This document shows, piece by piece, positions 1 to 11,798 of a DNA stretch of 64,000 nucleotides. Under the pieces are notes generated by a model that saw nothing but the letters and a program-made list of their open reading frames with translations, was not told the DNA's origin and searched no databases. Where the stretch lies: the NCBI GenBank assembly GCA_025330725.1, contig JAIWND010000012.1:806001-870000 (forward strand). The letters run 5' to 3'. The position numbers and the translations under genes are program-made. Position 1 is the stretch's first letter; the number at the start of each line of letters is the position of its first letter. Source of the DNA: Chlamydoabsidia padenii (taxonomy: Eukaryota > Mucoromycota > Mucoromycetes > Mucorales > Cunninghamellaceae).

Positions 1-401
1 TGGTCGTGAAGTACAACAGGACAGCCCATGACCTTGTAATTTCCTGTGCTAATCGTTACCAGTCGTTTGTAGAGTTGATTCTTGGGTATGATGTATTCAC
101 TTATTGCCTCAAAGTCAATTAATGGTTTGTTGTGGCTTGTTTGTTGAAGTGGTGATTGTGCTGAATGTTGTTGTTGAAGACTATCCTGTTGTATGTCGGT
201 GTGTTGCTCTGAAAGGACTTGTTGATTATATGGTTGTTGTTGTTGTTCAGAGGTACCCGTCGGATGTTGTTCTTGTTGTTGTGAAGAAGACTTTAAAGTG
301 ATACTGCCTTCTGGTACTTGATGCTTGACCACTGTGCCTTTAATAATGTCAAAGACAGCATAAAAGATACTATGGATTCGAGGAAATCCTTGGAATTCCA
401 T
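1..401 (-). CDS. NPR2: Nitrogen permease regulator 2 (GATOR1 subunit), 5' part, runs off the window
   Basis: Single open exon read on the minus strand from the ATG at 401-399, with an in-frame TGA just upstream, to the window edge, so the 3' part is missing. The translation begins MEFQGFPRIHSIFYAVFD and, after a Gln-rich insert, continues with EAISEYIIPKNQLYKRLV and YKVMGCPVVL. This order (IFY.VF near the N-terminus, then YIIPK.QL..RL, then a Y.V.G.PV strand) is the N-terminal longin-like region of NPR2/NPRL2. In the family, NPR2 pairs with NPR3 and DEPDC5/Iml1 in GATOR1, the GTPase-activating complex that restrains TORC1 at the vacuole/lysosome when amino acids are scarce. The roughly 60-residue polyglutamine-type insert between the first two blocks is unusual but typical of low-complexity expansions in this genome. 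Identification is by eye from motif order; I am fairly confident. Confidence 0.82.
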   Translation of the reverse strand, partial: MEFQGFPRIHSIFYAVFDIIKGTVVKHQVPEGSITLKSSSQQQEQHPTGTSEQQQQPYNQQVLSEQHTDIQQDSLQQQHSAQSPLQQTSHNKPLIDFEAISEYIIPKNQLYKRLVTISTGNYKVMGCPVVLHD

Positions 402-955
402 TCTTCATATCAGTTTGTAAAAAAAAAAAAAAAAAAAAAAAGTAGGAGAAAGAGGCGAGAGAAAAAAATTGAAAACTCCCGACACCCAATGAAAAATATA
501 AAGTGACGAATTTTTCACGTCCCGCGTTTTCCTTTTTAGAACCATCGGAAACTGCTCTTAAGGCATGTATCATCAGGTTGTTTGGCGTTTCAAAGGTAAA
601 GAAAACAGGGATGATCTTGTATACAAGACTTATACCCATGATAAACAACATGTCATCTTGCATGATTCGTAGAAAAAGACAACAACCAACTGACTCTCTT
701 TTTTTTTTTTTTTTTTTTTTTTTTTGGTCGGTAGATCACAACCTCCTTTTTCTCCATGCACAAAAAGAAACTGCAATCAACATACGCATACACAGTAAGA
801 TGACTTTAGGCCAATCAGATCACTCGAGTTTGTTTTTGATATAGTATGATACAAACGAATAACAGCATATTTTATTTTTACACGCAGTGAAGAAAAAGGA
901 GGGGAGGGAGCGGGGATTGAAATAATTCAGGGGTAAAGTATTATGGAGATCGAAC
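402..955. other. Intergenic region between NPR2 promoter and the 3' end of the Cys-rich gene
   Basis: Contains an A run at about 421-441 and a T run at about 702-726, and short ORFs made only of these runs. The stretch from about 510 to 530 has a TTTTTCACGTCCCGC-like sequence that may be a weak relative of the recurrent promoter motif. A clearer variant, GCGGGGATTGAAAT, lies at about 910-923, just past the stop of the Cys-rich gene. No gene seen. Confidence 0.5.
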
Positions 956-1321
956 CTAAAAATAGGAATGGTAAATATGATAATCATCTTCATGATTCTG
1001 GAGACTACTACTACTGGTGGTAGGAGAAGGAATCATCATTCTAAAAGAAGCGGCAACAGAAGCGGCAGTTGAAGCAACAGAGGAAGTAGAAGAAGAAGAA
1101 ATATTTCGTTTTCGTATTAGGGTACGATGACCATGATCATATAACCAACACCTTGTACAGTATTCTTGCCCGGTTAGAAATCGATTACACGTTGAGCATT
1201 TTGTATGACATGATGAACAAAACCAATCTGTACCTAATGCTCGATCACAAGATCCACATAGTACTTTTTCAGTTGCAGAGGCGAGTAGTGGTGATGTTGG
1301 TGGTGATGGCAAATAAGTCAT
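956..1321 (-). CDS. Small cysteine-rich (zinc-binding type) protein, 121 aa
   Basis: Uninterrupted ORF starting MTYLPSPPTSPLL. Residues about 20-65 hold four Cys-x2-Cys pairs: CGSC, CSSC, CSTC and CTRC, followed by a His-containing tail (DHGH). The spacing (C-x2-C, x9, C-x2-C, x3, C-x2-C, x8, C-x2-C) is that of a compact treble-clef or zinc-ribbon-like domain binding about two metal ions. The C-terminal half is Ser/Thr-rich and ends with acidic and Tyr/His residues. No signal peptide or membrane segment. I do not recognise a named family. The dense, regularly spaced cysteines make a real product much more likely than a chance ORF, but expression and function are unknown. A SNF1-type or transcription-related zinc adaptor is possible but unsupported. 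Confidence 0.55.
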   Translation of the reverse strand: MTYLPSPPTSPLLASATEKVLCGSCDRALGTDWFCSSCHTKCSTCNRFLTGQEYCTRCWLYDHGHRTLIRKRNISSSSTSSVASTAASVAASFRMMIPSPTTSSSSLQNHEDDYHIYHSYF

Positions 1322-1343
1322 AATATATGTTTATATGTATGTA

Positions 1344-1388
1344 TAGATAGATAGATAGATAGATAGTTAGATGTGTTTATGTAAAGTG

Positions 1389-1420
<32 letters not shown>
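1344..1420. repeat. Microsatellites (GATA)n and (TA)n(TG)n
   Basis: A GATA-type tetranucleotide run at about 1344-1366 is followed by (TA)n running into (TG)n at about 1387-1420. They lie directly upstream of the Cys-rich gene, in its 5' flank. Confidence 0.9.
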
Positions 1421-2300
1421 ATTGGGTATGATGTATTCTAATTGAAAAAAGAAGAGAAAAGGAAAAGAAAAGTGGGTAGACGGGGAAGGGAAAAGAAATG
1501 ATCCTTATTTATAGAGAAACAAACAATTATTATCATAACAAAGAAGGAACAGACATCTGACTTGTGTCAAAAAACGGGTTGCTGCCGAGTTGTAAACTTG
1601 TCTCACCTTTATGGGGGTCCCCTTCTTTGGCTGACGCTGATGCTGCATTAAATGTTACACTTGGGGGTTTTGTGTCGGGGTTTATCGGGATTTCAAATTG
1701 CATTTGTCAATGCAAAATAAAGCCAAGAAGGTTCCACGTGAGTCAGCTTGTTCCTATTCTCCTGTCCGTCCTAATTACCTGCAATAAAAACAAAACACTG
1801 TTCAAACTCTTTTTTAATCCGAGAATATATACACACAAACAATCATTTTGATAAGACAAATAGTAAATAACAAACTTTATTAGATATTATAAACAACCAA
1901 AAGAATGAAAAAAGGGGGGAAACACAAAAAGAATATAATATTAAAGCCTGTTCTATAGTAAACTAGACTAATTCCTAGAAGAGTATACCCGTATCATTTG
2001 TAGAATGAAGCCCTAGATCAAATTGCAAACATCCATTAGTATTTTGTAGTGCAAACGGATCATTTTATTATAAACCAATCAATATGAATTTACCTCACAA
2101 GTTGTTGTTATAGACCGGGTATTCCATAGTAATTTAGATAGCCATCGCCAGAGAAATCCAAAAAACATAGTGTGATATGAAGGCTTGGTAGAATTTAAAG
2201 GAATCTGAGGATGAATAAATCATCCATCGTTGTGATCCACTCGGCTGGATAAAGTTCCGCCCCAAAGGAATTCACGAATAAATGCAGCACATCATTCATT
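1421..2300. other. Intergenic DNA, no gene seen
   Basis: AT-rich sequence with short, unconvincing ORFs. CGGGATTTCAAATTG at about 1686-1700 is a one-base variant of the recurrent promoter motif. It lies about 365 bases before the Cys-rich gene start, further than typical. Confidence 0.4.
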
Positions 2301-4620
2301 ATCGCATTTCAAACGTCCCGCACCGCACCGCACCCATTATCAATACCACCATATGCCAAATCTTGATGAAGAACATTGACCGAATCGTTAGAGTTATTTC
2401 CTCGATCATCAGCATCATCATCTATTGCTGATAATTGATTGTCCATGATGGTGGTAATGCTGCTTTTTCTGTAGATCCATGTGGCTGTTTTCGTTTGTTG
2501 TGGTTGTCGTAATAGCTGTTGTGTTACCCATGACTTGACCCAGTAATGCACTTCTTCATCCACCTCATTGCCAGCATTTAAGGATATCGTAATGTTCTTG
2601 ACCAACCATAGTTTCACCTACAGGTAGTAAGTAGCCAAAGTCCAATCCTTGATTCCTATGATATAGTTTAAATTAGTTTATACTATCGTCCAAATAAAAT
2701 AATACACATATCTGCATAAGCGCCCGCGCTAGCCACGTTTCCAGAACACCTGCATGTTAACTGCTGACCACCATTCCCACTGTCACGTCATCAACACCAC
2801 GTTTTCCAATCGTCAGTCCTTTCCATGTACTTACCTTGTTTTCCAAGGTCTTGTGCCAGCGATAGTAGACTATTCTTCCATAAAAGTCTTCGTGTGTTTG
2901 AGCTTGTTTCACCAAATAGTCCAATGATTTTCAGCATGCTTGGGGCACTAGTTATAACCCCCCGTAGCTTCTTCATCCCCTATTTGTAAAGTAAAGCCAT
3001 GCACCCATAAGATCCGATGACTTTATACTTCTTCCTGTGTTGATTTGTTTGTTTGTTCTTGTATCGTTATTCCATACTTCTTGCAGTCAATCAGTAGAGT
3101 CTGGTGGGAATTTTTCTTTTTACATGTCGAAAGATAAGAGAGAGGTTTATGTTGATTAATGACCCCCAAGTAACTACCATGCAGCATCTTTGTCATTTAT
3201 CTTCCAGTTGTTGCTATTGTTTGTGCTGGTACCAAGGTTACACGGTATGACAAAATGATAATAGTGCTGTCGGTTGATGCCAATTGATCGCGTGAGCTGG
3301 AGATGTTTTGTTAGGATCGACAGCTGCATGCAGTAACATTTCCAATAATCGTGGCTGCTCGGTCGTTGTTGTCCTCCTGGTTGTATCAGTATTTTTCGGT
3401 GGTGATTGTGTTGTTGATGGTTCTTGATAGTGAATCATTGCCAAGAAGAGTCATTCCACCAATAATGTCTGGTAAATCTTGGAAAGTTGGTAACCCTATC
3501 CATAATAGGCAAGCACCCGACGCAACATGAGGATGGGAGGGGAGAGAGAGGAAGCTTTGGCTTCAGGATATAATCGCTATTTGCCACCATCAACACCATC
3601 ATCGACCATAAGAATGTAAAGTTAACATATTTGTTGTTGTTGTTATTGTTGATGATGATGGTTATCCACCTTTCCAAAAGCAAAGATCCAGCATTTTGTC
3701 GCATACATACTTGTCATCATCATCCTAAAATATACATTCAAAGTTTAATCCTTATCCTATTCTATCTACCACCATCATTATCTATATTAGTATTACCTGC
3801 TGTTTCTTATGCCTTGAGTCGACCCATTTCTTGACACTTCCATGAAGTTCCACAAGTTCCAGTTGTGATACTTGACTGAGCCAAAGTTACCAAGTGATTG
3901 TAGTTGCCAAATGGTTGGATTGAGTGCGCAGAAACCAAAGTCGTTATTATCTTTTGCTGGTTGCCCATCTTGATGAGGAAAGACGATGATGCCTTTTCAT
4001 TATGGTGTCGTAGAATAGGCTTGGCCAATTAGATATATATATATATATGGTCAAACATAATTACCAAAGCCGGCTGACCAAAGTGTATGAGAATTCTGCA
4101 AAGGTCCAATAAGATGTCGCCAGATTACCAGGAGAGTAGTTCATTTCACCAAGGACAGATAGGCTTGAATTGAGAAGAAGCCATAGCCAAGACTATAAAA
4201 ACAACAAAGTAATGTCAATTAACAGTATCAACGTTAATAAAGTAGCACTTTTTATCAAAGATATGATTTTTACCTTGTCAGTGGTCTAACCATGGCGAGA
4301 ACCTTGCTGTTCCATAACCCTCCCCCTTATTTGTCGCAGAGGAATCATAGTATTGTCGCTGTTGTCATTACTGTTAATGCACAAAGTGAGTCAAATAAAC
4401 CTTGTTATGGGAATACTGTTGTGGTTTTGACAAGTGTTGAATTGGGAAGAGGTAAATAATAATAGTGAGTCCATGAAATTTTTCGTTTTGAACAGAAATG
4501 GAAATCGTCGGTATTTGAAATTTAGCAAAGCCGCTTGATCATGAAATGCAAGAAGAACAGGAAACCAAAGAACAAAGTAGTCCATTTTGACAGCATAGAA
4601 CAAGAGTATTATATATTATT
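2300..4620 (-). pseudogene. Fragmented minus-strand coding region, probably a decayed or badly split gene
   Basis: Several minus-strand stretches look coding but do not join into one consistent frame. Reading 5' to 3': a start-like exon near 4585 (MDYFVLWFPVLLAFHDQAA, signal-peptide-like); near 4270 VLAMVRPLT; near 3960-3790 DFGFCALNPTIWQLQSLG followed by SVKYHNWNLWNFMEVS; near 3530-3440 SHPHVASGACLLWIGLPTFQ followed by DLPDIIGGMTLLGNDSLS; and near 2600 a WVKSWVTQQLL piece. Splice-like sites (GTAAAA, GTAATA, TTATAG) occur, yet stops interrupt nearly every junction I tried. KYH(N)WN.WN and PSHPHVASGA faintly recall vanadium-haloperoxidase/PAP2-type enzymes, which is only a guess. It may be a pseudogene, or a real gene with very short exons that I could not resolve by eye. 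Confidence 0.35.
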
Positions 4621-4848
4621 CATTCGTAATGAATGCGGGAAAGATAAGAATGGTTACATTATAAATACACTTGAGTATGAAAAAAGTGAAAGAAGACGGA
4701 ACGATCAAAAAACAGTATAGCTAGAGATACGAGAAGAAACAAGCGAAGGATAACTATATCGTATTCTGCAAAGAATGCTCTTACTGATGACGGATCTACA
4801 CAACTTCGCAGGGTCTGCGGTCCTTACATACTGCGGCTGCTGGGTAAA

Positions 4849-4863
4849 GCGGCATTTGAAATT
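4849..4863 (+). promoter_or_regulatory. Recurrent promoter motif copy (VMS1)
   Basis: GCGGCATTTGAAATT, about 115-130 bases before the VMS1 start codon and in the same orientation. A second near copy, CGGTATTTGAAA, lies at about 4509-4520, inside the broken upstream region. Confidence 0.55.
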
Positions 4864-4978
4864 GGACCCTCATTTTTTTTTTTTTTTTTTTTTTTACAAA
4901 AAGGCCCTCCGCTCCATTTTCGCCTTTTTCTTTTCTGTTCAACTCATCTACCTCCTCCTCCTCCTCTCTCTCTCTTCA

Positions 4979-7420
4979 ATGGTTAAAAAAGCAGTATTCA
5001 ACCCTGATGCCCTCGATGCTATACCTATTAGCATTTTTGAACTCCCTCAAGACATTCTAACAACAATTGTGCCTTTATCTGAAAAGGAGTCCAAATGGGT
5101 AAATGAAGACGTGGCAGCCATATATACCAAACAAGAACAACTCAACCAAGCAGCACTGGAAAGACTGAACATACAACAAGAGCAACAAGCAGACAAGTCT
5201 AAAGATAAAAATGATACTGGTGATGGTACTCTCTCGTGTGGAACATGTCAACAATTATTTACTGACAGAACAGAACATCGGGAACACTTTTGTACTGACT
5301 GGCACCGTTACAACATCAAGCGCAAACTAATATTTGACCAAGCACCTGTATCTGAAGCTGAATTCGACGATATGTTAGCAGGTAAAAACATAAATACTAG
5401 TTAGTAGGACCAGGACATGATTACATACTAACTTTACATACATACATGTATTTGACAGATCTCAGCGATAGTCTCTCTGGCTCAGAAAGCGAACAAGATA
5501 TCAGTGAAGATGACGATGAAGATGACGGGGTAAAAAACAAAATTGGCAGTGAATTGGGCACCATTAGTGAAGAAGACAAGGTAGCAACTCTGGTGGGAAA
5601 ACAGCAAATACGATTGGATGAAGCCCAGGCGATTGAAGATCAAGTAGCAGCAACAACAAGCCAATGGAAAACTCATCTGGAACAAAAATACTCTGCAGTG
5701 ACTTGGTTCTCTGTACCTTCTTTGACCAAAGTGCCATATCATTTGGGTATCTATCGATTGCTACTGGAATCAAGGAAAACCGCGACTGGTGCTATCGAAG
5801 CTGTCAATCAAATACAACAATCAACACCATCCAATAAACAGTCATCACCTCGAATCTGGACTCTTCTTATGATGGGCGGGGGTCATTTTGCTGGTGCAGT
5901 TATCGATGTCAACCAAAGTAAAGGAATGGTGGAACAACAAGGAAGCAAACAAGTCAACATCCTTACACACAAAACCTTCCATCGATATACAAGTAAGTCA
6001 AAATACATGACCATCGGTCTTTTTATAGATACATCGGGTAGTAGAATGGTTGATTAATTGGTTTTTTGTTATTATTGTAGCTCGAAGGAAACAAGGTGGA
6101 TCTCAGTCTGCGAATGATAACGGAAAAGGGAAAGCGAACTCTGCTGGTGCACAAATCAGACGATACAATGAAATGGCTTTGCAACAGGTAAAAAGGAATC
6201 AATCGAATGGGTAAAAGGGGTTTTTTTGACTGATCTTCTTCTTCTTCTTTTTCTATTGATCAAATTGTTAGGATATCCGTGAACTATTGGATCAATGGAA
6301 AAAGTACATAGACCAAAGTGAATTTGTCATCATCCATGCTCCTAGTGGAAACAAGAAAATTATATATGGTTACGATGGTGCTATCTTACAAAAAGGTAAA
6401 GGGATTGAAATACTGTTAATAAGAATGATCATTTAACTAACAAAGTCTGCTTATTTTAATGTGATAGATAACCCCAAAATATGCAATGTACCTTTTACAA
6501 CAAGAAGACCAACACTCAGTGAATTGCGACGGGTTTATCTGGAACTGACAACACTTAAGGTGGTACAAATGGACGAGCAATCTTTACTAGAACATCAACA
6601 ACAGCTAAAGGACAAGGAAAATCGACTTCGCCAACGCCTTGAAAAAACAATATCGAAATCAACCAACGAACAAAAGCAACAACAGGAAAAAGCCGCATCG
6701 GATCCAATCTTGGATAAACTATTGGTACTGGTGAAACAAGGCAAAGTCAACCTGGTCCAATCCTACCTTGAAAAGCACTCTGATCTTCCTGTCATTGATC
6801 GCCTTCCTTCTTCCCTTATTGATGGCAGCATTCACAATGGCGGTAGTAGTGATTATGGCCGGTATCCTTCGATCCTACATCTTGCTGCTTCACAAGGGCA
6901 TGCTCAAGTAGTATCCATGCTTCTACGCGACATTGGCTCAAATCCCACGGTGAAAAACGACATTGGCAAAACGGCATACGAAGTATCAAAAGATAAGGCG
7001 ACTCGGAACGTGTTTCGTCGGTGTATGTGCGATTTCCCTGATCGATGGTCTTGGTTGGCTGAAGCACGGGTCCCTAGCCCACTGACTCTGGAAGAAGAAA
7101 AGGAGCAATTGGAAAAGGATCGCAAGAAAAAGGCCAAAGAAGACGAACGGAAACGACTGATTGAATTGGAACGACAACAAAAGGAAGACGAAAGACTGGC
7201 GAAAGAAGAAGCGGAAATACTCGAAGCAAGGAATAGGGTGACATCAAACTCACGCAACAAGAAGAAATCAACTGGTGGTGGACAAATGCTTGATCCAATG
7301 GCACGTGCGCTCCGGGACAATCAAGTGAACGTGGCCAATATGTCACCTGAAGCGAAAATGCGACTGGAACGAGAAAAACGAGCAAAGGCGGCTGAAGAAC
7401 GATTAAAAAAGAAAAATTAA
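4979..7420 (+). CDS. VMS1: Vms1/ANKZF1-type peptidyl-tRNA hydrolase of ribosome quality control (5 exons, 706 aa)
   Basis: Exons 4979-5381, 5459-5992, 6081-6187, 6272-6395 and 6468-7420; phases agree. A zinc finger with the pair C87-x2-C90 (CGTCQQLF...CTDWHRYN) comes first, then an acidic linker, then the VLRF1 domain with MMGGGHFAGAV, FHRYT and RRKQGGSQSA...RRYNE. In Vms1 the catalytic Gln lies in this GGSQS segment. An ankyrin-repeat pair (PSILHLAASQGHAQVVSMLL) and a long charged coiled coil follow. The C-terminus has REKRAKAAEER, a perfect VCP-interacting motif (R-x5-AA-x2-R). In the known family, Vms1 with Cdc48/p97 cleaves stalled peptidyl-tRNA on 60S subunits and protects mitochondria. 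The start is the first ATG after a CT-rich leader; an upstream in-frame ATG would only add translated UTR. Confidence 0.95.
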
Positions 7421-7695
7421 CGGTCTCTCTTGGTTACTAACATGCATAGAATTAAACAATAGATTGTTTTTTTTTAGAATCAATAGTTATATATACCTCT
7501 TAATTGTAACTTGAAATAAAAATCTTGTTTAATTTGGCCCTTTGTCACTGTAAAGGTTGTCTGGTACATTTTAAACGCCGCTATCTCTCCAGCTGAAAAA
7601 TCCCGCTGGATGATTTTTTTTTTTTTACTCTTCACTTCCTTGTTCCACATACACACGCACACTCTTAATTCGTCACTCTCCTTCCCCCCCCCTTT

Positions 7696-7726
<31 letters not shown>

Positions 7727-7735
7727 TTGCATGTT
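7421..7735. other. Intergenic region with cyclin promoter and two motif copies
   Basis: Short spacer of about 315 bases. It holds the VMS1 3' UTR, two minus-orientation copies of the recurrent motif (TTTTAAACGCCGC at about 7569-7581 and CTGAAAAATCCCGC at about 7593-7606) and a (TTC)n pyrimidine tract just before the cyclin start codon. Confidence 0.6.
7569..7606 (-). promoter_or_regulatory. Two recurrent promoter motif copies (cyclin)
   Basis: Read on the minus strand, GCGGCGTTTAAAA and GCGGGATTTTTCAG lie 130-170 bases before the PHO80-like start, in the opposite orientation to the gene. Confidence 0.45.
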
Positions 7736-8760
7736 ATGGAATCATTACCAACACTCCACTTTGATTTATCACTTCATCCAACGAAGGATACTATAAAGTT
7801 AATATCATCCTTACTGGAAAAAGTGATCAGTGTGAACGACAACTCGGGTAACAGCACTACAAGCAACAATACAAGTGATTCAGCATCGACCAGTATAAAA
7901 GATGATCAACAACAAACGTCTATAAACAACAACGATGATAGCCATCGATCTTCACGCCGACTCTCTTCAACTAATATCTACACCTGCTTCCATGCGCGAT
8001 CCATACCCAGCATCTCTATTCAGGCCTACCTCACTCGTATTCTCAAATACTGTCCTTGTGCTAACGAATGCTTCTTGGCCGTTTTGGTATACTTTGACCG
8101 CATGACAAAAGCCGATCCACCAGCTCGAACCTTGCCACTCCGTGTGAACTCGTATAATGTCCATCGTCTTATTATTGCCGGTATCATGATTGCAAGTAAA
8201 CTCTTCTCAGATGTCTTTTTTACAAACACTCGGTATGCAAAGGTAAATACAACCAATACTAATTAAAAATTAATCTTTTTTCTATTTTATTAATGTTATT
8301 CTTGTTTAAACAGGTTGGTGGACTTCCTGTATCCGAACTTAATGTATTAGAGGTGGAATTCTTGGCTCTGAATGAATACAATATGTTTGTGACGATTGAT
8401 GAATTCCAATATTATGGTGATCAACTACTCTTCCACTGGATGAAGGAACATGGCGATGGACAGGTTATGAAGAACAAGTCAATAACTGATAAGGACGGTG
8501 ATATTGGAATGACAATAGACAATAAACCATATGATACGACACAAATCAATCGGGCAACACGACAACTATCTATAGATAAAACCAACGGATCAACCACACC
8601 AATGAAGGATATACATCGAAAATCGGATGAAATTGATCAACATCGACTCTTTAAACGACCTAGCTCTAGAACTGTGGGTAATAATGATCAAGTTAACTCG
8701 ATCTACATGGCTCATCCACCAGCACCAGCATCAGCACCTCCTAACGAACACAAACAATGA
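7736..8760 (+). CDS. PHO80/PREG-type cyclin (2 exons, 317 aa)
   Basis: Exons 7736-8242 and 8314-8760, phase 0. After a Ser/Asn/Asp-rich insert (residues about 40-75), the cyclin box runs from FHARSIPSISIQAYLTRI through CPCANECFLAVLVYFDRM, VNSYNVHRLIIAGIMIASK, FTNTRYAKVGGLPVSELN and LEVEFLALNEYN. These blocks (N.HRL, A.K, N..YAKVGG, ELN.LE.EFL) are diagnostic of the Pho80/Pcl subfamily. In yeast these partner the CDK Pho85; Pho80 itself controls the phosphate response by phosphorylating Pho4. The C-terminal 120 residues are low-complexity and poorly conserved in such proteins. The start chosen is the ATG at 7736, since the ATG at 7731 is out of frame. Another Pho85 cyclin paralogue is possible. 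Confidence 0.88.
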
Positions 8761-9863
8761 AACTGAAGAGGGGTGGTGGGGGGGGGGAAAGTAATCAAGA
8801 TGGAAACAACACAGGAGACACACATATCATATGGCTGGATACGGTCTGTCGATTCTACTATGGATTTCTCCCCCTTCTCCTCCATTAGCGATAGAATATT
8901 CTTTGATCGACATTGTGTATATTTTGTATAGTATCTATTATCATCATTATTATCATTATTATTATCATCATTTTTACCTTAGTATAAATAACATTCCTAA
9001 TGATTTGATCTTTTAGCCCCATTAAATAAAAGTTTGTTTGAAATACATGACTTGGTAGTTGTAATTAGGTCAGTGATCGCGTGTCTGCTTGCATAAAAAT
9101 CATACATCAGTTAAATCATTAAAACAAGTCTTTAGTATCTCTGTTTTATTATGATAAACTGGTTTATAGTTTATCCTAAATTTACAAAACAAATTAGTTT
9201 ATTTCGAATAGATGATATAATTATATAGTAAAAGACAATAAACTACAACTATAGTATGTAAATGGGGTGCAAGTCGAGACTAACCAAGTATAGAGTGCGA
9301 TCATTGATAGAAAAGCCATGAATCTTGTCATTCCACAAAGTAGAGATAAATCGATACCATAGTTGTAACTCTTACCACCCAACAAGTGCCCCAAGAAGAA
9401 TAGCTTTGTTCCTCAAGTTGGTTCCGACGTAGAGTCTTCATATTAATAGAGAAGTACCTAAAAGATAGAGATAGGGTTAAAAGTGCCAAGTACTATAAAG
9501 ATTTGTCTATACTCACCTGATTACAATGCTTCACTTGTGATAAAGGATACCACCAATTATTACCATTGAGTACCAGTTTGTTTCCAATATCACGGGTAAC
9601 TTCAAGATAAGCTCGACTGAAAAGGATTATAAAGTCCAGTAAGACATATAACATAGTTGTTTCGTTACACCATGGACTGTTCAGTAAGTAATAAGTATCA
9701 GTAAAATTAAAGGAGAAAAGAGATGCAGAGTTTTTGAAGTTGAGGAGTTGAAAGCGGCATTTGAATAATGTCTTTTCTCTAAATTTCAATCCTTGGCCGG
9801 GTAATTTCTTTTCTTTTCTTCCTTCTTTCTTGATCAAAACATCTTTTATACTTATTTTTTGTA
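8761..9863. other. Intergenic region with a possible gene fragment on the minus strand
   Basis: Holds the cyclin 3' UTR with an ATT/ATC-rich tract (about 8935-8975). On the minus strand, about 9640-9330, two splice-flanked coding-like pieces occur: RAYLEVTRDIGNKLVLNG followed by NNWWYPLSQVKH, then KTLRRNQLEEQSYSSWGTC. Their phases do not join cleanly and I found neither a start nor an end, so this is probably a remnant. The motif copy GCGGCATTTGAAT (about 9754-9766) precedes the BRCT gene. Confidence 0.35.
9754..9766 (+). promoter_or_regulatory. Recurrent promoter motif copy (BRCT gene)
   Basis: GCGGCATTTGAAT, followed by AATG, about 100-110 bases before the BRCT gene start, same orientation. 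Confidence 0.5.
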
Positions 9864-11483
9864 ATGGACTATAAAGAAGGTGATGAAGGCACCTCTGATC
9901 CGACTGATCTACCACCTACAGTCCCATACGACTACCAAAGCAGTGAATCACCTCCCTCCACTGAACCACTATTGACAGCGAATACCATTGTCTCACCACC
10001 ACGACCTCGACCTTCAACAACAACAACAACAGCAGATGGTGCTGCGCCTCATGACCACTCCTCCTTTGAATCAATAGATCCAACATCCTCCAGCTTTGAC
10101 TCTGACTCTAACTCCAACTCGTACGACTACATTGATACCACTTACTGGAAAACCGACCCTGACAAGACTGAACGCACTCGGGTTCAAAAGGAGGCTGCTG
10201 AACACTTATTTCGTTGTAAAACTGAAAACTGGGGACACGACAGCGATGACTTTTTTAACAATAATAAACGCAAGCTTGGATATATGCGATCTGAACAAGC
10301 GACAAGTCAATATCATCTAAAAAGAGGTCTCTCTGATTTGGTAAGGAAAACTGATTGGTCTCAACTCCCCAAGTATCTTGATGTACCGCGATCATTTGGC
10401 CGAATCGACCACAAACAGCGACGCTACTTGGAAGACGAAATTGATCTTGATAGTAAGTTTTTACAAATATATTATCTTATGGTCTTCACTAACTTGTTTA
10501 CTTCTTTTTATAAAGAATTGATTGCATCTTTGGACTCTAGTATGAAATCAACTCTAGATACAGATCCAGATTCGGTGGAACGATCATTACATATTGGTAC
10601 ACCTTTGATGAGTAGCTCTTTGGATTATCATCATCTCTCCTCTGGTAACTCGTATATCGCATTGTCTAATTCACCCACACCATCACCAACAGCACCGACA
10701 CAAATACAACCATCGGCAGCAGCTACAGTAACTAGAAATGATAACTTGACATATTACGAAGATAACCATGATATCCATTTGCAAAATTACTCACCTGAAC
10801 GGATGGACGACTTTACCAGCCAAGTATCACTGCAACCTTCCTCGACACCCATACGAGCCCATATCCCCAGCTCATTCCCTGAAGAAGACTTGGAAATATT
10901 TAAACAATCTATAGAACAATCTGGCTCCGAAGATACTTATTCATTCCCTACTGATGAAAAGAAGGTAAAAATATAATAGGGAGGGAGGAAACACACTTAT
11001 ATACATACTTTTATATTATTGTAGACTATGGTACATTTGACCTCACGAAGGGTGAGCGAAATGCCGTCTCCCTTTTTAGAAGAACCTAAACAACAACAAC
11101 ATGAAACTGGATCTACTACTCATGACGATCATAATGAAGCTGCTGTGGTACCATCAAATCGAAGTCTACGCCAAAGTGGCCGAACCCCTCGATTTTGGGG
11201 TTATCACATCATGTTCGCTACTAGTATTGATCACCAACCAGTTAATCAGGTAAGTTTAGAACCAACTCGAACCATCATATACCAATTCTTCTAACTTTGC
11301 TCTTTTTAGTACCGTCGTACGGTCGAAGCTATGGGTGCCACTATTGTATTCGACACCGACACATGCACTCATCTGGTATCTGATGGACGTCGTACTTCCT
11401 CCTTCCTGTGTGCACTGGCTCGTCAAAAATATATTGTCTCTGAAGATTGGGTTAAAGATTCGATTTCAAAAGGTCGATTCCAA

Positions 11484-11520
<37 letters not shown>

Positions 11521-11758
11521 AAATCAGTATGTGAAACGTCCAATTAACCTTCTTCTTTTTTATATGAACTGTCAAGACGAAACTCCTTATGTGTTAGCGA
11601 CACAAACCCGTCCAAATTATTTTACTAACAAGAAACTGTACTTTGATCCATCCTCGACGATTGCACCACAGAAAGCCCGTGATCTGATAAAAGCAGCCAA
11701 AGCCAAGGTATGTCATTTGAAACGCTCAAATCTTGGACAAGTGTCTTGACTTTTTTTT

Positions 11759-11798
<40 letters not shown>

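Noticed and set aside
503..844. 113-codon plus-strand ORF downstream of the NPR2 start region
   Set aside because: Made largely of a T-run translated as poly-Phe. No splice sites or motif.
82..1437. TTGGGTATGATGTATTC occurs at about 83 and again at about 1422
   Set aside because: A 17-base repeat with no extended similarity around it, and one copy is inside the NPR2 coding exon. Probably chance.
6081..6187. Possible frameshift in VMS1 exon 3
   Set aside because: A first count seemed one base short. Recounting the rows gave an exon start at 6081, and the total coding length is then a multiple of three.
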